From Martelella limonii (GTDB lineage: Bacteria; Pseudomonadota; Alphaproteobacteria; Rhizobiales; Rhizobiaceae): a stretch of 64,000 bases of DNA. The translations under genes and the position numbers were made by a program. The stretch's first letter is position 1; every line of letters begins with the position of its first letter. The notes below the pieces were generated by a model. It was not told where the DNA came from, made no database searches, and worked only from the letters and a program-made list of their open reading frames with translations. The stretch spans positions 21,192 to 85,191 of the forward strand of contig NZ_JABUOU010000004.1 of assembly GCF_013344475.1 (NCBI RefSeq), written 5' to 3'. Shown here one piece after another: positions 9,451-18,132 of the stretch.

Positions 9451-10308
9451 ATGGAACTCGACCGCCGGCTGCACGCATTCAGGGACGACCTTGCCGACGC
9501 CCGGCTTTCCGGCATCGTCAGGTCGGAACGCTTTGCCGATCCGGTTCAAGCCCAGGTGATCGTTCCGGTCGCGCCGCTGAGGCGCAAGCCTTCGCATTCG
9601 GCGGGCCTCGACACCCAGTTGCTCTACGGCGAAACCGTCGACATCTTCGAGCGGGCGGATGGCTGGCTGTGGGTCCAGTCGCGCTTCGACTGCTATGTCG
9701 GCTATCTGCCGGAGGATATGGTTGCGGAGGGTCATCACCCGGCCGCGACCCATCTGATCGCGGCGCCGCGTACCTTCCTCTATCCCGAGCCAGACCTGAA
9801 GCTCAGTCCGGTTTCCGCGCTTTCCATGGCAAGCCGGATGGTGTTCGTCGACGAAGCGGAAGTGCGGGGTACGCGCTATCTGCTGACGGAAGAAGGCACC
9901 GCCGTCTTTGCCGATCACTGTTTTCCGGTCGGCAAGCCGTTCGAACGCGATCCGGTAAAGACGGCGCTGCGCTTTCTCGAAACGCCGTATCTCTGGGGCG
10001 GCCGCTCCGGTTTCGGGCTCGATTGCTCGGCGCTGGTGCAGATCTCGATGATCATGGCGGGACGGAACGTGCCGCGCGATTCCGACATGCAGGAGCTGAT
10101 GGATGGCGAACCGGTGACACGGCGCGCCCTGAAGCGCGGCGACCTCGTATTCTGGAAAGGTCATGTGGGGCTGATGGAGGATACCAAGACGCTGGTGCAC
10201 GCCAATGGCGCCACCATGCGCGTCACACGGGAAAACCTCGACCATGCGATTACCCGCATCGCCCCCTTCTACGGCAACCCGACCTCCTATCTGCGCGCTG
10301 CGAAATAG
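9451..10308 (+). CDS. NlpC/P60 (C40) family peptidase with SH3-like domain
   Basis: A 285-residue protein. The N-terminal half has a bacterial SH3-like region (SHSAGLDTQLLYGETVDIFE, GWLWVQSRFDCYVGY). The C-terminal half is an NlpC/P60 domain with the catalytic Cys in LDCSALVQ and the His in GHVGLM. Such enzymes cut within peptidoglycan stem peptides. No signal peptide is visible, which fits the dipeptidyl-peptidase VI-like group that acts on recycled muropeptides in the cytoplasm. Pairing with the aminopeptidase supports a turnover role. Confidence 0.9.
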   Translation: MELDRRLHAFRDDLADARLSGIVRSERFADPVQAQVIVPVAPLRRKPSHSAGLDTQLLYGETVDIFERADGWLWVQSRFDCYVGYLPEDMVAEGHHPAATHLIAAPRTFLYPEPDLKLSPVSALSMASRMVFVDEAEVRGTRYLLTEEGTAVFADHCFPVGKPFERDPVKTALRFLETPYLWGGRSGFGLDCSALVQISMIMAGRNVPRDSDMQELMDGEPVTRRALKRGDLVFWKGHVGLMEDTKTLVHANGATMRVTRENLDHAITRIAPFYGNPTSYLRAAK

Positions 10309-10379
10309 GACGCTGGGGCTTTCCCGATCGGCCGCTCGAATATCCCCCCCACCGGAAGGATGCCGCCGGCGTCTGTCGA

Positions 10380-12857
10380 TCACGCCGGCCGCGCGCTACC
10401 GAGGAGCCTTTTTCCGAAGCGCTTCAGGCGCAGCGCATTGGTCAGTACAAAGACGCTCGAAAGCCCCATGGCGGCCGCGGCCAGCATCGGCGACAGCAGC
10501 ACGCCTGCCACCGGATAAAGGAGGCCGGCTGCGACGGGAATCAGAACAACATTGTAGGCAAAGGCCCAGAACAGGTTTTCGGCGATATTGCGCATCACCG
10601 CCCGTGAAAGGGCAATCGCGTTGACGACGCCCGCAAGATCGCCCGCCATCAGCACCACATCGGCGGTCTCGATGGCGATATCGGTGCCCGTGCCGATCGC
10701 GATGCCGGTATCGGCTGCGGCAAGGGCCGGTGCATCATTGATGCCGTCCCCGGCAAAGGCGATCGCGCCGTGGGCTGCCCTGAGCCTTTGAAGCGCTGCG
10801 AACTTGCCGTCCGGCAGCACATCAGCGACCACGGTGTCGATGCCGACTTCGGCGGCGATCGACCGCGCCGTCGCTTCATTGTCGCCGGTGATCATCGCCG
10901 TCTTCAGCCCGCTTTCAACAAGCGCTGCGATCGCGGCCTTTGCGGACGGCTTGACCGGATCGGAAACGCCGATCAGACCGGCGGCACGGTGATCGACGGC
11001 GATATAGAGCAGCGATCGCGCCTTGCCGGCAAGCCGGCTGGCATCGTCATCGAGGGTCGCCACATCGATGCCGCGCTTTTCCATGAACCGCCTGGCGCCG
11101 ATCGCAACGGGTTTGCCGCCGACCGAGGCTGCGACGCCGAAGCCCGGCACCGCCTCGAAGCCCTCGGCCTTTTCAGGATCAAGCTTTCGCTCCCGCGCAC
11201 CTTCCACCACCGCCTCTGCAAGCGGGTGTTCCGAACCGGCCTCCACGGCCGCGGCAAGCGCAAGCAGCGCGTCATCGTCAAACCCTTCCAGCGTGACGAT
11301 GTCGGTCACCTGCGGACGGCCCTCGGTTAACGTGCCGGTCTTGTCGAAGGCGACGATCCGCGTGTCGCGAAGGGTCTGCAAGGCCTCGCCATTCCTGAAC
11401 AGGACCCCGGTTTCCGCCGCCCTTCCCGTGCCGACCATGATCGAGGTCGGGGTGGCAAGACCCATGGCACATGGGCAGGCGATGATCAGCACGGCCACCG
11501 CGTTGACCAGCGCGAAGGAAAAGGCAGGCGCGGGGCCGAAGACCAGCCAGACGATGAAGGTCAAAACGGCCGCCGCCAGCACCGCCGGCACGAACCAGGC
11601 TGTCACCTTGTCGACCATGGCCTGCACGGGAAGTTTCGCGCCCTGAGCGGTCTCCACCATCTCGACGATCCGGGCAAGCACGGTATCGGAACCGATCGCC
11701 GTCGCGCGGAACGTGAAGCTGCCGGTCTTGTTGATGGTGCCGCCTGTCACGGCGTCGCCCTCGCCCTTTCCCACCGGCACCGGTTCGCCTGAAATCATCG
11801 ATTCGTCGACATGCGACTGGCCTTCGAGGACCGTGCCATCCACCGCCACGCGCTCGCCGGGCCGGACCACAACGATATCGCCGCGAACAACGTCGGCAAT
11901 CGCAATGTCGCGGGTTTCGCCGTCGCGTTCCACCCGCGCTGTCTTTGGCTGCAGCCCCATCAGATGGGTGATGGCCGCAGATGTTCGCCCCTTGGCGCGC
12001 GCCTCGAGATAGCGGCCGAGCAGGATCAGGGTGACGATCACCGCGGCACTCTCGAAATAGACCTGCGCGGCGCCGGAGGGGAAAAGCTGCGGCGCGAAGG
12101 TCGCAAGCGTCGAATAGGCCCAGGCCGCAAGCGAGCCCAGCATCACCAGCGCGTTCATGTCGGGGGCAAGCCGCCTGAACGAAGCAGCGCCATGGCGGAT
12201 GAAGCGGCGACCGGGGCCGAAAACGACAATCGTCGCCAGCACGAAGTACAGGATATGCAGCGGAAACGTGCCGACGGCTGCCATCAGCCCGTGCCCGAGC
12301 CGCGGGACAAGATGCGATCCCATTTCCAGTACGAACAGCGGCAGGGTGAAGGCGAGCGCAACGAAGAAATCGCGCTTCAGCGCCGCCTGTTCCCTTTCCC
12401 TGCGGTCCGCCTGGCTATCGGCCTCGCCGGCGCGGTCATTGACGGGATGCGCCTCATAGCCGGCCTTTTCGACCGCAGCCACCAATGCGCTGGCTGAGGC
12501 AGAGGTCCTGACCGTGGCCCGTTCGCTTGCCAGGTTTACATGCGCCTCCGCAACGCCTGGCACCCGCATCAGGGCCCTTTCGACATTGCCGACGCAGGAT
12601 GCGCAACTCATCCCGGAAATCCCGAGCTCCAGCGTCGTCATCTCGACGCCGTAGCCCGCCTTTTCGATCGCCTCGACGACGGCCGCGCCCGCAAGCGGAT
12701 CCTTCAGCAGAACCTCGGCCCGCTCTGTGGCAAGATTGACGGAGACATTCTCGACGCCTTCGACCTTGCCGACCGCCCGTTCGACATTCGCCACGCAGGA
12801 AGCGCAGCTCATGCCGGTGACAGGCAGGCTCATGCGGGTTGCGATCGTCTGTTCCAT
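10380..12857 (-). CDS. copA: Cu(I)-translocating P-type ATPase (CopA type)
   Basis: An 825-residue P1B-1 ATPase that exports cuprous ions across the inner membrane. Two N-terminal heavy-metal domains each carry GMSCASC (about residues 18 and 84). Then come transmembrane helices, the actuator loop, the CPC metal site in [13 protein letters not shown], the phosphorylation site DKTGTLTEG, the SEHPLAEAV His-Pro motif and [10 protein letters not shown]. Near the C-terminus YN and MGLSS complete the Cu(I) site set. The copper-chaperone gene lies 52 bases upstream in the same orientation, behind a CueR-type promoter, so induction by copper is expected. Confidence 0.95.
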   Translation of the reverse strand: MEQTIATRMSLPVTGMSCASCVANVERAVGKVEGVENVSVNLATERAEVLLKDPLAGAAVVEAIEKAGYGVEMTTLELGISGMSCASCVGNVERALMRVPGVAEAHVNLASERATVRTSASASALVAAVEKAGYEAHPVNDRAGEADSQADRREREQAALKRDFFVALAFTLPLFVLEMGSHLVPRLGHGLMAAVGTFPLHILYFVLATIVVFGPGRRFIRHGAASFRRLAPDMNALVMLGSLAAWAYSTLATFAPQLFPSGAAQVYFESAAVIVTLILLGRYLEARAKGRTSAAITHLMGLQPKTARVERDGETRDIAIADVVRGDIVVVRPGERVAVDGTVLEGQSHVDESMISGEPVPVGKGEGDAVTGGTINKTGSFTFRATAIGSDTVLARIVEMVETAQGAKLPVQAMVDKVTAWFVPAVLAAAVLTFIVWLVFGPAPAFSFALVNAVAVLIIACPCAMGLATPTSIMVGTGRAAETGVLFRNGEALQTLRDTRIVAFDKTGTLTEGRPQVTDIVTLEGFDDDALLALAAAVEAGSEHPLAEAVVEGARERKLDPEKAEGFEAVPGFGVAASVGGKPVAIGARRFMEKRGIDVATLDDDASRLAGKARSLLYIAVDHRAAGLIGVSDPVKPSAKAAIAALVESGLKTAMITGDNEATARSIAAEVGIDTVVADVLPDGKFAALQRLRAAHGAIAFAGDGINDAPALAAADTGIAIGTGTDIAIETADVVLMAGDLAGVVNAIALSRAVMRNIAENLFWAFAYNVVLIPVAAGLLYPVAGVLLSPMLAAAAMGLSSVFVLTNALRLKRFGKRLLGSARPA

Positions 12858-12909
12858 CGTCCTGTTCCTTCGTTTCGCCGTGTCTCGAAAAGGGGCCGCA
12901 GCAACGGCC

Positions 12910-13113
12910 TTATTCGATCACCTCGTAACCTGCTTCTTCCACCGCCTTGACCGCGTCATCCCGCGTGGCGGGGGCTGCCAGTTCGAACCGGGCCTGCTTT
13001 CTTTCCAGGCTGACATCCACATTGCTGATGCCGGCAACGCCCATCAGTGCATTGCGCACGCTCGTCACGCAGCCGCCGCAGCCCATGCCCTTGATGTTGA
13101 GCTTCTCGTTCAT
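12910..13113 (-). CDS. copZ: CopZ-like heavy-metal-associated domain protein
   Basis: A 67-residue single HMA domain with the metal-binding loop GMGCGGC and the usual beta-alpha-beta-beta-alpha-beta pattern ending in [11 protein letters not shown]. It should shuttle Cu(I) in the cytoplasm and hand it to the ATPase encoded just downstream. It is the first gene of the copper operon, directly after the CueR-like operator. Confidence 0.9.
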   Translation of the reverse strand: MNEKLNIKGMGCGGCVTSVRNALMGVAGISNVDVSLERKQARFELAAPATRDDAVKAVEEAGYEVIE

Positions 13114-13144
13114 CGTCGTTCTCCTGATCGTTGTTGTGATCGCA

Positions 13145-13174
13145 AGGTGGGGCTTCCAGTTGCTGGAAGGTCAA
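13145..13174 (-). promoter_or_regulatory. CueR/MerR-type copper promoter-operator
   Basis: Read on the minus strand: -35 TTGACC, then a 19-base spacer holding the perfect dyad CTTCCAG-CAA-CTGGAAG (13153-13169), then -10 CACCTT. The layout matches E. coli PcopA (TTGACC, 19-base spacer with a TTCC...GGAAGG dyad, TAACCT), where CueR untwists an over-long spacer. It lies about 30 bases upstream of the copZ start. No MerR-family gene is present in the window, so the regulator must be encoded elsewhere. Confidence 0.8.
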
Positions 13175-13263
13175 GAGGTGCCGTGCAATTTTCAGCAAGC
13201 GATCATCTTGAAAAACCGGATTGTCTCTGTCTTTGATCGATGAAACCGAACAGGAGATGCATG

Positions 13264-13893
13264 ATGGACCTTCATGTCTGGCTCGCCTTTGCCGCCGCCT
13301 CGACCGCGCTGCTGCTGATCCCCGGCCCGACGGTGCTGCTGGTGCTGAGCTATGCGGTGAGCCAGGGACGCCGGGTGGCGCTGGCAACGGTCGCGGGCGT
13401 CGCACTCGGCGATTTCATCGCCATGACGGCGTCGCTGGCCGGTCTTGGCGCACTGGTGCTGGCCTCCGCCAAGCTGTTCCTGCTCCTGAAATGGGTGGGC
13501 GCGGCCTATCTCGTCTATCTCGGCATCAAGCTCTTTTGCAGCAAGGCGATCGGCGAAGATGTGCCGGACTCCTCAAAAGTCACGCTCTCGCCGCGCCATG
13601 TATTCTTCAACGCACTGACGGTGACGGCGCTGAACCCGAAATCGATCGTGTTCTTCATCGCCTTCGTGCCGCAATTCGTGAACCCGCATGCAAGCCTGGT
13701 GCCGCAATTTGCGATCCTGATTGCCACCTTTGTCGGCTTTGCAGCGGTGAATACGCTTGCCTACGCACTGCTTGCCGACAGGTTGAGGACACGCCTCTCC
13801 TCGCCTTCCGTCAGGGCGCTTCTTCCCCGGCTCGGCGGGGGCGCGCTCGTGGCCATGGGGATCGCCACCGCAGCCTGGCGCCGGGCCGGCTGA
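13264..13893 (+). CDS. LysE/RhtB family amino acid exporter
   Basis: A 209-residue inner-membrane protein of the LysE superfamily with six hydrophobic segments and the signature LLLIPGPTVLLVLSYAVSQG. NALTVTALNPKSIVFFIAFV is the second family hallmark. The family exports amino acids or related metabolites. Two ATGs are adjacent (13261, 13264); the second is 7 bases after AGGAG and is preferred. It diverges from the copper operon and precedes metA, but the substrate is not inferable. Confidence 0.88.
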   Translation: MDLHVWLAFAAASTALLLIPGPTVLLVLSYAVSQGRRVALATVAGVALGDFIAMTASLAGLGALVLASAKLFLLLKWVGAAYLVYLGIKLFCSKAIGEDVPDSSKVTLSPRHVFFNALTVTALNPKSIVFFIAFVPQFVNPHASLVPQFAILIATFVGFAAVNTLAYALLADRLRTRLSSPSVRALLPRLGGGALVAMGIATAAWRRAG

Positions 13894-13941
13894 GCCCAAA
13901 GATTGACGTCTGCCCCTTGCAGCGCTATCTAGCTTTTTCTT

Positions 13942-13994
13942 CGTGGTGATTTGGCCGGCCGGCTTGCAGCCACGTTAAACAAGTCGCTAAAGGG
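13942..13994 (+). ncRNA. SAM-II riboswitch (metA leader)
   Basis: The leader of metA contains the SAM-II (metA motif) aptamer: P1 arms CGTGG (13942-13946) and CCACG (13970-13974), the TGATTTG and TTGCA loop elements between them, and the conserved 3' pseudoknot strand GTCGCTAAAGGG ending at 13994. The class is found mainly in alphaproteobacteria in front of metA, metX or metC. It should lower metA expression when S-adenosylmethionine is plentiful. Confidence 0.9.
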
Positions 13995-14012
13995 CCGAGC
14001 GAGCGGAAGCCC

Positions 14013-14049
14013 CCGGCCTGCGATTTGTACGCGGCCGGTTTTCTGTTTG
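14013..14049 (+). terminator. Candidate riboswitch-controlled terminator hairpin
   Basis: CCGGCC (14013-14018) can pair with GGCCGG (14033-14038) and is followed by a T-rich stretch (TTTTCTGTTTGT), 20-50 bases after the SAM-II aptamer. The aptamer itself contains GGCCGGCCGG (13953-13962), which could compete for the CCGGCC arm. This would fit transcriptional control, but the short stem and interrupted T-run leave it uncertain. Confidence 0.4.
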
Positions 14050-14062
14050 TACGGGTGCGATT

Positions 14063-14995
14063 ATGCCGATCAAGATTCCAGACACATTGCCCGCCTACGA
14101 AACGCTGGTTGCGGAAGGCGTGCGGGTCAAGACGGAAACGGTTGCGGAGCGGCAGGATATCCGTCCGCTTCACTTCGGCCTGCTCAATCTCATGCCGAAC
14201 AAGATCAAGACCGAGGTCCAGTTCGCGCGCCTCCTTGGCGCCTCGCCGCTGCAGATCGAACTGTCGCTGATCCGCGTCGGCGGTCACAAAGCCAAGAACA
14301 CGCCGATCGAGCATCTGCTGTCGTTCTACAACACCTGGGACGAGGTCTCGGATCGCAAGTTCGATGGTTTCATCATTACCGGTGCGCCGGTGGAAACCAT
14401 CGACTTCGAGGAGGTCACCTACTGGGACGAGCTCAAGCAGATCCTCGACTGGACCACCACGAACTGCCATTCGACGATGAATATCTGCTGGGGCGCGATG
14501 GCGGCCGCCTATCACTTTCATGGCGTGCCGAAGGCGCTTCTGGAGAAGAAGGCGTTCGGCGTCTACCGCCACCGCAACCTGAAACCGGCCTCGGTCTATC
14601 TCAACGGGTTTTCCGACGATTTCCAGGTGCCGGTTTCGCGCTGGACAGAGGTGCGCCGGGAAGACCTCGCCAAGGCTGACGGCGTCGAAATCCTGATCGA
14701 TTCCGATACTGTCGGCCCCTGTCTCGCCCAGGAAGATTTCGCCAACCGGCTCTACATGTTCAATCATATCGAATATGATTCCAACTCGCTTGGCGACGAA
14801 TACCGGCGCGATGTCGAGGCCAATGTGCCTGTCGATCTGCCGCATAATTATTTCCCCGGCGACGATCCTGAGAAAACGCCCCAGAACCGCTGGCGCTCGC
14901 ATGCGCATCTGCTGTTCGGCAACTGGATCAACGAAGTCTACCAGACGACGCCGTATCATCTGGAAGAAATCGGCCAAGACCGGGCGGGCGCTTGA
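14063..14995 (+). CDS. metA: Homoserine O-acyltransferase MetA (predicted acetyl-CoA-specific)
   Basis: A 310-residue enzyme of the MetA/HTS family that acylates homoserine, the first committed step to methionine. The acyl-carrying Cys142 (NICWGAM), the HIE catalytic motif in [12 protein letters not shown] and [13 protein letters not shown] are intact. Residue 111 is Glu ([11 protein letters not shown]). In characterised MetA proteins Glu111 goes with acetyl-CoA use and Gly111 with succinyl-CoA, so homoserine O-acetyltransferase activity is predicted despite the usual succinyltransferase label. The gene follows a SAM-II riboswitch. Confidence 0.95.
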   Translation: MPIKIPDTLPAYETLVAEGVRVKTETVAERQDIRPLHFGLLNLMPNKIKTEVQFARLLGASPLQIELSLIRVGGHKAKNTPIEHLLSFYNTWDEVSDRKFDGFIITGAPVETIDFEEVTYWDELKQILDWTTTNCHSTMNICWGAMAAAYHFHGVPKALLEKKAFGVYRHRNLKPASVYLNGFSDDFQVPVSRWTEVRREDLAKADGVEILIDSDTVGPCLAQEDFANRLYMFNHIEYDSNSLGDEYRRDVEANVPVDLPHNYFPGDDPEKTPQNRWRSHAHLLFGNWINEVYQTTPYHLEEIGQDRAGA

Positions 14996-15052
14996 AGCGT
15001 TCGCCAATCCGGCGCACTATCCGCGCCGCAATACATTATGCGGAGAAGTCAC

Positions 15053-16090
15053 ATGAATGCGCCTGAAACCTTCGGCACGACCCGTAACGGCGAGACCGTG
15101 TCCCGGGTCACGATCTCCGGGGGCGGCCTGACCGCCAATATTCTCAACTGGGGCGCCGTGGTGCAGGATCTGCGCCTTGAAGGTCATTCCCATGCGCTGG
15201 TTCTGGGCTTCGACGATTTCGAGAATTATCTCGACTATTCGCCCTATTTCGGCGCCACGCCCGGCCGTTCGTCAAACCGCATCGCCGATGGCCGGTTTTC
15301 GATCGATGGTCAGGAATATCAGGTCGATCGCAACGAGAACGGCGTGACCAACCTCCACGGCGGCAGCGATGGAACAGGCGTCAGCCTCTGGGAATTCGAG
15401 GAGATCGGCGACGACAGGGTCACGCTCAAGATTGTCGATCGCGACGGCCGCGGCGGCTTTCCCGGCAATTGCACGATCCGCGCGCATTTCCAACTGAAGT
15501 CGCGCGGCGTGTTTTCCGTCGTCTACGAGAGCACGACCGACGCCCCGACGATCGCCAATATCTGCAATCACAGCTATTTCAATCTCGGCAACGGCACCGA
15601 CACGCTGGAGCACCAGCTGATGATCGCCGCCGACCACTACCTGCCGACGGATGAGCGGCAGATCCCGACCGGCGAGATCCGGCCCGTGGCCGATACCCCC
15701 TTCGACTTCCGCAAGAGCCAGCCGATGAAGCGGGACTATCCCAACAGCCGGCAGGTGCTGTTTGACCATAATTTCTGCCTGTCGTCCGAACGCCGCGAAA
15801 AGCGCCCGGTGATCAGCGTGCGGTCCCCCTCCTCCGGCGTGACCATGGATGTCCTGACCACCGAGCCCGGCGTGCAGTTCTACACCGCCTTCAAGCTGGA
15901 CGAGACCCCGGAAGGCCTGAGCGGCTTTCCCTATGGGCCCTTTGCCGGTTTCTGTCTCGAAACCCAGGTCTGGCCTGATGCGATCAACCAGCAGGGCTTT
16001 CCGAACGCAATCCTCAGGCCCGGCCAAACCCTTCGCCAGGAAACGGACTACGTCTTCCGCAAGAGCGAGGTGAAGAAGCCCCAGGCCTGA
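15053..16090 (+). CDS. Aldose 1-epimerase (galactose mutarotase family)
   Basis: A 345-residue cytoplasmic enzyme of the GalM fold, interconverting alpha and beta anomers of aldoses. Motifs: TPGRSSNRIADGRF (substrate Arg), NLHGGSDG (His), NICNHSYFNLG (catalytic His), DHNFCL, and FCLETQVWPDAINQ with the catalytic Glu. The ATG at 15053 follows GGAGAAG; the upstream in-frame ATG at 15038 lacks such a site. The next gene begins 7 bases after the stop. Confidence 0.9.
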   Translation: MNAPETFGTTRNGETVSRVTISGGGLTANILNWGAVVQDLRLEGHSHALVLGFDDFENYLDYSPYFGATPGRSSNRIADGRFSIDGQEYQVDRNENGVTNLHGGSDGTGVSLWEFEEIGDDRVTLKIVDRDGRGGFPGNCTIRAHFQLKSRGVFSVVYESTTDAPTIANICNHSYFNLGNGTDTLEHQLMIAADHYLPTDERQIPTGEIRPVADTPFDFRKSQPMKRDYPNSRQVLFDHNFCLSSERREKRPVISVRSPSSGVTMDVLTTEPGVQFYTAFKLDETPEGLSGFPYGPFAGFCLETQVWPDAINQQGFPNAILRPGQTLRQETDYVFRKSEVKKPQA

Positions 16091-16097
16091 GGCGCCG

Positions 16098-16856
16098 ATG
16101 TTCGTCCTCTCCAAACTGTTCTGGATGCTGCTCCAGCCACTGGCCTTTGCCTTTCTCAATGCGCTCGCCGCGTTCGTGTGCATCCTTCTCGCACGCAATG
16201 CCGCAGCCGCGGTGTTTTCGGGCCTTGCCGTTCTGACGCTGGGCATCGCCTGTTTCACCAATCTCGGCACGATGATGATGGCGGGGCTCGAGAACCGGTT
16301 CCCGCGCCCTACCCTTTCGCAACCGCCGGCCTGCGCGATCGTGCTCGGCGGCGGCATCAGCACAGGCATTTCGGCCCGGCGGCAAAGCTATGTTTTCTCG
16401 CGGGCAGCGGACCGCTACATCGAGACGCTGCGGCTCGCACGGCTTTATCCTGAGATGAAGATTCTGGTTACCGGAGGCGACAACGCCCTTTCCGGCAACA
16501 TCAACGGCGAGGCCGATCCCGCTGCCCTCTTCTTCGCCGATCACGGGGTCGCCAGGGATCGCCTGATCTATGAACCGATGGCGCGCAACACGGCCGAAAA
16601 CGCGCGGCTGACGACAGCCCTTCTGGCCAGCAGCAACATGACCGGGCCCTGCCTGCTGATAACCTCGGCCTATCACATGCCGCGCTCGATCGCGCTGTTC
16701 GAGAGGGAGCAACTGGCGGTAACGCCGTGGCCGGCGGATTACCGCACCGATGGAAATGTGCGTTTTGCGCTCAGCGTCGACAAACCGGTCATCAACGCAA
16801 CCATGTTTTCGACGGCGCTCAGGGAATGGGCGGGAATGGCGCGGTCACGGGGCTGA
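16098..16856 (+). CDS. YdcF/ElyC-type DUF218 membrane protein
   Basis: A 252-residue protein with two N-terminal membrane helices (about residues 10-60) and a DUF218 domain: CAIVLGGGIS, then MKILVTGGDNALSG, RDRLIYEPMARNTAENA and LLITSAYHMPRSIALF. ElyC/SanA-type relatives affect envelope integrity and undecaprenyl-phosphate use, but the reaction is unknown. It is probably co-transcribed with the epimerase gene. Confidence 0.85.
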   Translation: MFVLSKLFWMLLQPLAFAFLNALAAFVCILLARNAAAAVFSGLAVLTLGIACFTNLGTMMMAGLENRFPRPTLSQPPACAIVLGGGISTGISARRQSYVFSRAADRYIETLRLARLYPEMKILVTGGDNALSGNINGEADPAALFFADHGVARDRLIYEPMARNTAENARLTTALLASSNMTGPCLLITSAYHMPRSIALFEREQLAVTPWPADYRTDGNVRFALSVDKPVINATMFSTALREWAGMARSRG

Positions 16857-16867
16857 CCGCTGCATGG

Positions 16868-17278
16868 TCAGCCGCGCTTGGGACGCAGGCGCACGACCAC
16901 ATCGATATGGGCAATTTCCATGCCTTCCGGCGGCGTCGGCATGCCGGTGAGCGAGATGCTGCTGTCCGGCATATCCACGACCTGGTTCTCACCCTCGATG
17001 AAGAAATGATGGTGATCGGAGGTATTGGTGTCGAAATAGGTCTTCGCACCCTCTACCGCCAGAACCCTGATCATGCCGGCATGGGTAAACTGGTGGAGCG
17101 TATTGTAGACGGTTGCAAGCGACACCGGCACGCCGGCCTCGATCGCCTCGTCATGAAGCTCCTCGACGGTCAGGTGACGGTCGCCCTTGGCAAACAGAAG
17201 ATCGGCCAGCGCAACGCGCTGGCGCGTCGGGCGCAAACCGCTTTCACGGAGCCTGTCTTCGGAGTGTCTTGTTTTCAT
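16868..17278 (-). CDS. irr: Fur-family iron response regulator Irr
   Basis: A 136-residue Fur-superfamily repressor/activator: N-terminal winged helix (LRPTRQRVALADLL, VSLATVYNTLHQF) and a C-terminal dimerisation domain with DHHHFFIEGENQV. The HHH motif is the haem-linked element of Irr, the rhizobial regulator that senses iron through haem. ATG 17278 gives the MKTRHSEDRL start; in-frame starts at 17299 and 17311 would add 7 or 11 residues. Adjacency to divergent fabA is a common rhizobial arrangement and supports the Irr call over PerR. Confidence 0.88.
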   Translation of the reverse strand: MKTRHSEDRLRESGLRPTRQRVALADLLFAKGDRHLTVEELHDEAIEAGVPVSLATVYNTLHQFTHAGMIRVLAVEGAKTYFDTNTSDHHHFFIEGENQVVDMPDSSISLTGMPTPPEGMEIAHIDVVVRLRPKRG

Positions 17279-17334
17279 AATCCGTCTGGTTGCCTGCATC
17301 TGCGGGAACATAAATATAGCCTGATATAACGGGC

Positions 17335-17351
17335 TTGAGAATCGCTTTCAA
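17335..17351. promoter_or_regulatory. Possible iron control element (Irr box), degenerate
   Basis: TTGAGAATCGCTTTCAA is an imperfect 17-base palindrome between irr and fabA, about 57 bases upstream of the irr ATG. It partly resembles the Irr-binding ICE (TTTAGAA, 3-base spacer, TTCTAAA), with several mismatches. It could serve irr autoregulation, but the match is weak. Confidence 0.25.
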
Positions 17352-17580
17352 TAGGCCAAGGGCTTGCGGTGGCTGAAATTAAACTGCAAATACAGGCGCC
17401 GTAACGTTTCACTCTTTCGGCCTCGGGCGGCTTCCTGTATGGCCTCGTGTGGAGCAAACGATGAAGGGTTTGCAGGATTTTGGTGAAGTAACACCGCCGC
17501 GCATTGCTGGACGGTGATTACCTCCTTATCTTGTGACGACCACGAAAACCCCTCGCTGAACGAAGGGAAGCAGAGTTTTA

Positions 17581-18096
17581 ATGAGCACGAGACAATCGCA
17601 GTTCGACTACGAGGACATCATCAAGTGCGCCGAGGGTGAGCTCTTCGGCCCCGGAAACGCGCAACTGCCGCTTCCGCCGATGTTGATGGTCCACCGGATC
17701 ACCGAGATTTCGGAAACCGGCGGCGCCCATGACAAGGGCTTCATCCGCGCTGAATATGACGTATCCCCGGACGACTGGTATTTTGCCTGCCACTTCAAGG
17801 GCAACCCGATCATGCCGGGCTGCCTGGGACTTGACGGCATGTGGCAGTTGACGGGCTTCTTCCTCGGCTGGCTCGGCGAACAGGGACGCGGCATGGCACT
17901 CTCCACCGGCGAGGTGAAGTTCAAGGGCATGGTGCGTCCGACCGTGAAGCTTCTCGAATATGGCATCGACTTCAAGCGCGTGATGCGCGGACGACTGGTT
18001 CTCGGCACTGCCGATGGCTGGCTGAAGGCCGATGGCGAAACGATCTATCAGGCAAGCGATCTGCGCGTTGGACTGTCCAAAGACAAGTCCGAATAA
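17581..18096 (+). CDS. fabA: 3-hydroxydecanoyl-ACP dehydratase/isomerase FabA
   Basis: A 171-residue hot-dog-fold enzyme that dehydrates 3-hydroxydecanoyl-ACP and isomerises trans-2- to cis-3-decenoyl-ACP, the branch point to unsaturated fatty acids. The catalytic His is in [18 protein letters not shown] and the Asp in [10 protein letters not shown]. Length is standard. It is the first gene of fabA-fabB-fabI and diverges from irr, with a 300-base intergenic region from the irr ATG. Confidence 0.95.
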   Translation: MSTRQSQFDYEDIIKCAEGELFGPGNAQLPLPPMLMVHRITEISETGGAHDKGFIRAEYDVSPDDWYFACHFKGNPIMPGCLGLDGMWQLTGFFLGWLGEQGRGMALSTGEVKFKGMVRPTVKLLEYGIDFKRVMRGRLVLGTADGWLKADGETIYQASDLRVGLSKDKSE

Positions 18097-18132
18097 CGCC
18101 CGCGTGCAAGACAAGAAAAGAGGTCACAAGCT

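Noticed and set aside
8962..10383. A 473-codon open frame antisense to the aminopeptidase and NlpC/P60 genes
   Set aside because: It spans two well-supported sense genes and shows only low-complexity basic composition.
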